Below are positions 58,850 to 64,000 of a DNA stretch of 64,000 nt, piece after piece (position 1 is the first letter of the stretch; each line of letters starts with the position of its first letter). This DNA is from Adiantum capillus-veneris (taxonomy: Eukaryota > Streptophyta > Polypodiopsida > Polypodiales > Pteridaceae): the NCBI GenBank assembly GCA_014529385.2, contig CM043971.1:81883340-81947339 (forward strand). The letters are read 5' to 3'. The position numbers and the translations under genes are program-made. The notes beneath the pieces were generated by a model. That model saw only the letters and a list, made by a program, of their open reading frames with translations, did no database searches and was not told where the DNA came from.

Positions 58850-59749
58850 TTTCATATATTTTTTATATTTCTTCTTAATAGCTACTAGGAAGGAATCAAA
58901 TTTTAGTGGGACACTATCTTGCATGATTTTCAAAGATACACTCATTTTAATGCATTATTAGGATGCTTATAAACCTTTGTCAAGGAGCAATGTCATGCTT
59001 TCATATTGCATGAGAAGTCCATTGGAATCAAGTGGAAGTTTAAGGTAAGGGGACAACAAGAAGACTTTTGCTACCAGAAAGATACCCTATTTTGGTGATT
59101 TTTTTACACAAAGTTCCATTCCGAATTGGAAAAAGTATATAAAATGGGAGTCTTAGCTCATGAGCTAAGTTTTTTGCTCTTATTATATTTTCTTTATTTG
59201 GAGCCACGGTTGAGGACTTATGAGCAAAATGGTGGACCCTAGGCTAGCCACATCATGTAGGGACAACTCATTTCAAACTTTGTCAGTTCCTGTTCACACT
59301 GGCTCTTCTCTTTCTTGTGTAACCCTTGGGGGTTCCCTTTACCTATAAAAGGGGACCTCTTCTTCATTGAAAACCATTCAAGAGGGAGTGAGAGGATTCA
59401 TGCCAAATTAGACTTTAGCCCTACACTTGCCTTTGAGGAAGGCTAGCTAAACTTGAAAGCATCCTTGTAAACATCAATTCTAGTCGATCAAGGTCGAAGT
59501 CTTCTATCTCTTGCCATATTCATCAAACTGGAAAATACTTTCGAAGGGGTTGATAAGTAAGGTATTTTTTGCTTTGTTATTTTGTTGATTTTTTGTTTTA
59601 CATCTCCAAGCCCAACCCATACCTCCATGTCTTCTACTATTTCTACATTTACTCCTATCTCCATCTCTCTTGTGTCCTAAATGGTTCTCTCTTGAAGGCA
59701 TTCAAGCAACAACGCTCTATCAACAACCTTCTTGTGAAGAAATACTAGT
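57936..59749. other. Unassigned segment with an AT tract, a palindrome and a TATA-type promoter motif
   Basis: No protein domain recognised. Two overlapping open frames at 58,206-58,560 have no motif. An 18-bp perfect palindrome, CTTAGCTCATGAGCTAAG, lies at 59,152-59,169. CCTATAAAAGGGGACC near 59,340 looks like an LTR or pararetrovirus-type TATA box, so an LTR remnant may occupy about 59,100-59,700. Confidence 0.4.
58761..58846. repeat. (AT)n microsatellite
   Basis: About 43 uninterrupted AT units, able to form cruciforms. An apparent Ile-Tyr ORF across it is an artefact. Confidence 0.98.
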
Positions 59750-60420
59750 TGTCATAAAATCTAATATCTAACCAACCTAGATGATTATCTCATATTAAAA
59801 TGATCACTTAATGTGGGAGAATAAATGAGAACAAGGGTTAAGATACATATATAATTATAGATCTATTTCAACACAGGGCCAATGATAAATGGGTCCAAAT
59901 GAGAGATGGTCTATCAAAGAGCAAGGTTAACCAATGGAGCAAAAGACCTTAGGGTTGGTTTCATTAAAGCCTCCAAAGGTAAGCGTCGAAAGCTTTAGGA
60001 CATAGTCTTTAAATTTTAAACTTTAGTCAAGTAAAGTCCAAGCAGGCAACGGGGCAGCTTACTTAAGCAAGGGCTGTGCTTAAGCAGGGGGCCTGCCTGC
60101 TTACCAAGTTCAAATAACTTGCTACAAATAAGGGGGCGAACCCTACAAAGGAGGGATGTGTGTAGTAAGTATGCACCTCACCAAGGACCCATAATCTCAT
60201 GAAATGAAAGGGGCCACATGTCAAGTGTAGAGGCACATTGCTCAAGCAGGCAAGGGTTGTGCTTAAGCTAGGGGGGTGCTAGCTTAGCCTCACAAAAGGG
60301 AAAGAAGAACACTTGTCAAGAGGCTACACACCTTGCCCCAAAGGGATCCAAGCTCTCATTGGCTAGAGGGCTACATGGCCCAATGAGCTTTAAGGAAAGC
60401 CTAGGGAAGGGGGTCGACCT

Positions 60421-60477
<57 letters not shown>

Positions 60478-61222
60478 GAACATGCATGAGCTCTCTCTCT
60501 CTCTCTCATTCTTTTCTTCACACACTCTTGTGAAGCAAGAACTCCATCTCCTTCTCCAAGCTTGAGAAGTTGAGTGCCTACTACCACAAGCTCTTGGCTA
60601 TGGATGCAAATCCACACAAGAGAATGATTATGCTTGCTTATCAATCTCTATATTCTCCATTATCACTATGCTAAGCTATGCTACAAGAGATATGAGTGAT
60701 TATGTGCAAGGGGTTATTGCTTTCTCGCAGAGCTACTTCTACTTCTCTCTTCTTCCTCACTCCCTGCCAGCTCTCCTCACCTTTCATGGTGTTTGAGGTC
60801 TTGGGATTGAGGCTGGGCATTCTTCAAGTTCATGCTAATCATGTTTATTGTTGCTACCATGCTAATGCTTGGTGAGTGAAGTTTACCATCTTCACTTCAT
60901 CAATAAGATTTCAAGGAAACACAATAAGTTGTATTGTAAACAGGTCTTCCTTCATGGAAGAATCTATAGTACAAATGCCTATTGGAGGGGGGACGGCTCC
61001 AACTAATCCGGTCTTCTATTGGTGTCAATTTCTCTAAACTCTCACTCTCTTTTATAAGTATTGTTTGTGCCATGTTAATGAAGTAATGTGTTAGTGTTAA
61101 TCTCTCCATCCAAGCACTTTCTTTCTCACTCTACATCTACACACAAAAGAATGCTCAAGGAAATGCCCAATATGTTATTCACTTTCCACTCCACCTCAAG
61201 TCAAAAAGCTAACTCCATTACA
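59750..61222 (+). repeat. LTR copy B, complete (TG...CA, about 1.47 kb)
   Basis: It starts TGTCATAAAATCTAATATC and ends CTCCATTACA, immediately before a primer binding site at 61,224-61,235 (TGGTATCAGAGC), which fixes the 3' edge. It resembles copy A and the fragment at 49,500. It includes a (CT)n tract at 60,423-60,473. Internal sequence after the primer site is cut off by the copia LTR at about 61,344. Confidence 0.8.
60423..60507. repeat. (CT)n microsatellite in LTR copy B
   Basis: About 25 CT units to 60,473 and a second run of eight at 60,491-60,507. Confidence 0.95.
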
Positions 61223-61223
61223 T

Positions 61224-61235
61224 TGGTATCAGAGC
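61224..61235 (+). promoter_or_regulatory. Primer binding site (initiator Met tRNA) of the LTR copy B element
   Basis: TGGTATCAGAGC sits one base after the LTR end. Only about 110 bp of internal sequence remain before the copia LTR. Confidence 0.85.
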
Positions 61236-61343
61236 ATTTGGTTTCTCTTTTCTTGCTTAAGAAGAGAGGTACTTAAGTAGCTTATAATGGTTGATGTTGT
61301 TAATTATATTAGGGTAAGTGGAACTGTGATCTATTATCGGTTT

Positions 61344-61727
61344 TGTTGAGCCCACTATGTGCTGTATGGTGCACAACACCTCAGGAGCTTTGGACTTAAT
61401 AATGGAGTCTTTTTAGACTTGCCTACGACTTTACCGTTATTGAGCCATAAGAAGTCCGAAAGGAGCTAGCCCTCGACAACTCTGCTATGTTAGACCTACT
61501 CCTCTACTTTGTATAATTAATCACTTCGAGCCGTGTGTTGGGGTATAAAGCCCAATGTGGTCGCCCAGGTAAGTGGGCGGGCCGCCGCGTATGTACACAT
61601 ATTCTTTTGTAAAAACCTAATAAGAACTCACTATGCTCTACACATTACAGTAGAGCGAGTTCACCATATCGTCGTGCTCTTCTTCTCGCACTCTCTCTCA
61701 CGTCGCACTTCTGCTCGTACTCTTTCA
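61344..61727 (+). repeat. 5' LTR of a Ty1/copia element
   Basis: It starts TGTTGAGCCCACTATGTG and ends CTCTTTCA, two bases before a primer binding site. A TATAAAG box at about 61,543 lies within it, which argues against a later start at the second TGTTGG (61,536). The element continues as an intact coding region. The left border is inferred, because the 3' LTR is outside the window. Confidence 0.65.
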
Positions 61728-61729
61728 AC

Positions 61730-61741
61730 TGGTATCAGAGC
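61730..61741 (+). promoter_or_regulatory. Primer binding site (initiator Met tRNA) of the copia element
   Basis: TGGTATCAGAGC directly follows the LTR end plus AC. The leader to the start codon at 62,810 is about 1.07 kb; short open frames within it look like leader noise. Confidence 0.85.
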
Positions 61742-62809
61742 TCAGATCGAGGCTCGGGGCAGCATTGCAGGAGGCTAGAGTCACCAGCTCAAATTGGAGT
61801 GAAATTCGACAGGCAAAGACACGGCCCCAAATCTCGTGGTTGTCAGAAATTCATTCTGAGGTTATCTCGGCCACCGTTCGGCTTCGACAAAGGTCTGCGC
61901 AGCCATTTTCGACTACGTGGTCTCAGCGGGTGCAGATCCGACTCTGCAAATTTGGGGTTTTCGGCCTACGACTGCAGGTGCTGAGGATATCGACACTCCC
62001 AGAGTGTTGATTTGTGGCTGTCTACACATTGAAGGACGGCTCACAGTTCTTGGAGGCGTGTCACATACGACACGGGCGCATCTACACACAGACTATAGGC
62101 GACATCCACTAGTTCATCAGGTAGCTTGTGTTTGCTGCTTGATATTCCAGATTTCATCCTGACATTGCAAGTACTTCCACATGGGATGTATTGTCAGAGA
62201 TGATGTATGTCTGTTGAGGGTTTGCTGGCTGTGAGTCACGCAGCAAACAACCGCCGCAGCGGTTACAGCATACAGTGGGAAATTTGTGGATGTATGACTT
62301 TGTACTGTCAGATGTCTATGTACTGTCAGATTTACTGCATCCTTTGTTGAGGGTCGAGTGAGGTTTTATTGAGCTGGGGGATTCTCGAATGTTGAGATCC
62401 TTTCGGTGATACAGGTCTTGGAGCGATCCCTCGAGCACCCTTAGATAGGCAGCTAGGATGTATTGACTGTGAGTTAGACAGTTGGGATTGCATCTTTGCT
62501 TTACTGCCGTTGAGGCATTGTCGCAGTCTATGCTTACAGGATAGTGACAGGACAGTCAGAGACAGTACAGGTGCAGGACAGGTTTACCCACAGCTTACAG
62601 TGTCAGAGAGACAGTGTTTTTTGAGTTGTTTTTTGGTCTGTTTTTTAAGTACACCAAAGCCATTTTACAAAGGAGACTCTGCCAAAATTTATGCAGAATC
62701 TGAAGCTTTCTTGGTTCATTTGACAGGTTGATATTGGTTCAGAGGTCAGTTTACAGGGGAAACTCTGCCGAATTTTTCCCAGGAAAGTAAACTACTGTGA
62801 AGCGTAGCT

Positions 62810-64000
62810 ATGGCTGGATCACAGGACACTGCTCTTTACAATATCAAGAAGCTGGATGGAACCAATTTCCCATTGTGGAAGAAGCAGATTTGGCACGTGT
62901 TGGTACAAAAGAAGCAGATAAAATCTATAAAGCTCAAGGGGATAAAACCAGAAGATATGGACGAAGATGAATGGAGCGAAATGGATGAATTGGCACTTTC
63001 TACCATTATGCTAACTTTGGCAGAAAGCGTTTACTTCAATGTAGCAGACGAGATGTCGGCTTATCAAGCATGGTTAAAGCTTAGTGATCTTTATGAGAAG
63101 CAGAGTGCAGCTTCACAGGTATACTGGCTTAAGAAGCTTGTTGACTTGAAGATGAAAGAAGGGACACCTATGTCCAATCATCTGAATGAATTCAACACAA
63201 TCTATAGTCAGTTGTCAGCTCAAGGTGTCAAGTTTGATGAACCTGTTAGAGCTATGTTCCTGTTGATCACATTGCCGGAAAGTTGGGACACTTTTCGCAC
63301 AGCTTTGAGTAATTCTGCACCTCCAGATGGTTTGAACATAGCAGGTGTAGAAGGAAGTCTGCTTAATGAAGAAACCAATAGAAAGACAATGGACAAAGGC
63401 AAAGGAACAGCCTTAGTTGTCAGGGAAAGGACCAAAGAAAAGTACAAAGGTGGAAAGAGGAATCAGTCTCGTAGCAAGTCCCGCAGTGCTAAAGGCAAGA
63501 GTGACATAGAATGCTACCATTGTGGCAAGAAGGGTCACATGAAAAGAGACTGCAGAGAATGGAAAGCAGAAAAAGGCAAAGAGAAAGCTGAAGACCATGG
63601 TGAGAAGAACAAGTCCTCAGTGAAGATTCAAGAAATAAATGTGACAAACACTGTTACAGAGGATGACAGTCTAGTGTCAGGAGACATCTACTTCTTGAAG
63701 AATACAATGGACTCAGCTCTTCTTACAGCATCTGATGGAAATGCACTGAGTGACTGGATTATAGACTCAGGGGCATCACTTCATGTGTCTCCAAACAAGG
63801 AGTGGTTTACCTCTTATGTGACCACTAAAGATCATGTTCGGCTAGGCAATGGTCAGACATGTGAGATCTTAGGTGTTGGAGATGTTCAATTGAAGTTTCA
63901 GAATGGCTCTTCTTTCACGTTGAAGAATGTGAGACATGTTCCCGCAATTACAAAGAGCTTGATCAGCACAGGTTTACTTGATGATGCTGGCTACGTCACC
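62810..64000 (+). CDS. Ty1/copia gag-pol polyprotein, 5' part (runs off window)
   Basis: The polyprotein packages element RNA (gag) and processes itself (protease). From the ATG at 62,810, 397 codons are open to the window end with no stop or shift. The gag start is typical of copia (MAGSQDTALYNIKKLDGTNF, LWKKQIW), followed by the UBN2 region (DEWSEMDELALSTIMLTLAE, SNHLNEFNTIYSQLSAQGVK, LPESWDTFRTAL). A zinc knuckle CYHCGKKGHMKRDC starts at residue 235. The aspartic protease has WIIDSGASLHVS with the catalytic Asp at residue 319. GAG-pre-integrase, integrase, RT and RNase H should lie beyond the window. Intact coding plus a clean LTR and primer site suggest that this is the youngest element here. 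Confidence 0.93.
   Translation, partial: MAGSQDTALYNIKKLDGTNFPLWKKQIWHVLVQKKQIKSIKLKGIKPEDMDEDEWSEMDELALSTIMLTLAESVYFNVADEMSAYQAWLKLSDLYEKQSAASQVYWLKKLVDLKMKEGTPMSNHLNEFNTIYSQLSAQGVKFDEPVRAMFLLITLPESWDTFRTALSNSAPPDGLNIAGVEGSLLNEETNRKTMDKGKGTALVVRERTKEKYKGGKRNQSRSKSRSAKGKSDIECYHCGKKGHMKRDCREWKAEKGKEKAEDHGEKNKSSVKIQEINVTNTVTEDDSLVSGDIYFLKNTMDSALLTASDGNALSDWIIDSGASLHVSPNKEWFTSYVTTKDHVRLGNGQTCEILGVGDVQLKFQNGSSFTLKNVRHVPAITKSLISTGLLDDAGYVT

Noticed and set aside
58733-58945. Ile-Tyr repeat protein frame
   Set aside because: It is a translation of the AT microsatellite.
61536-61727. Shorter copia LTR starting at 61,536
   Set aside because: The TATA box would lie a few bases from the LTR start, leaving no U3; the start at 61,344 is more sensible.
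1-64000. tRNA, rRNA or organelle-derived segments
   Set aside because: I found no cloverleaf, rRNA block or organelle gene by eye; a tRNAscan or Infernal run would be needed to exclude small ones.

Overview
This is a nuclear window from a land plant with a large, transposon-rich genome. The plant assignment rests on a recognisable MRL1 gene (a PPR protein that acts on chloroplast rbcL mRNA), plant-type GT-AG introns, Ty1/copia and Ty3 elements with initiator-Met-tRNA primer binding sites, and plant-style LINEs. The mix of Ty3 lineages and a DUF7869-type gene would suit a fern or another early-diverging plant, but the species cannot be fixed from the sequence.

Layout. (1) 1-7,464: the 3' part of MRL1, ten exons on the + strand whose splice phases all agree; a 3.8 kb intron holds Ty3 debris, a coiled-coil retroelement fragment and GA microsatellites. 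(2) 9,370-16,460: a decayed LINE on the - strand, split by a decayed copia element at about 10,570-15,120. (3) 16,500-23,800: mostly unassigned DNA with a minisatellite, a CT tract and a second - strand LINE that carries an internal deletion. (4) 23,850-46,850: the unusual region. Long arrays of a 20-bp motif (TTGGACAAGTGGTGGACCTT and variants) surround - strand genes with FCP1/HAD-like, SET, methyltransferase-like and ParB-like modules. A DUF7869 (RNase H-like, transposase-like) gene lies at the right edge on the + strand. The arrays are forward on the left and reverse-complemented on the right. Their units contain a hairpin whose stem shows a compensatory change. I read the region as a very large, partly decayed mobile element, or a nest of them, carrying chromatin- and DNA-modification modules. 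(5) 46,985-61,300: a LINE fragment, Ty3 pieces on both strands, three copies of one LTR family, a palindrome array and several microsatellites. (6) 61,344-64,000: the 5' end of a copia element with LTR, primer binding site, leader and an open gag-protease frame that runs off the window.

MRL1 is the only clear host gene. In region 4, the ParB-like, methyltransferase-like and SET modules are collinear on one strand. The last intron, between the methyltransferase-like and SET parts, joins them in phase, so they may have formed one fusion protein. Several frameshifts and stops show that this copy is no longer fully functional, apart from one open FCP1-like frame. All domain calls are by eye; no database search was possible.
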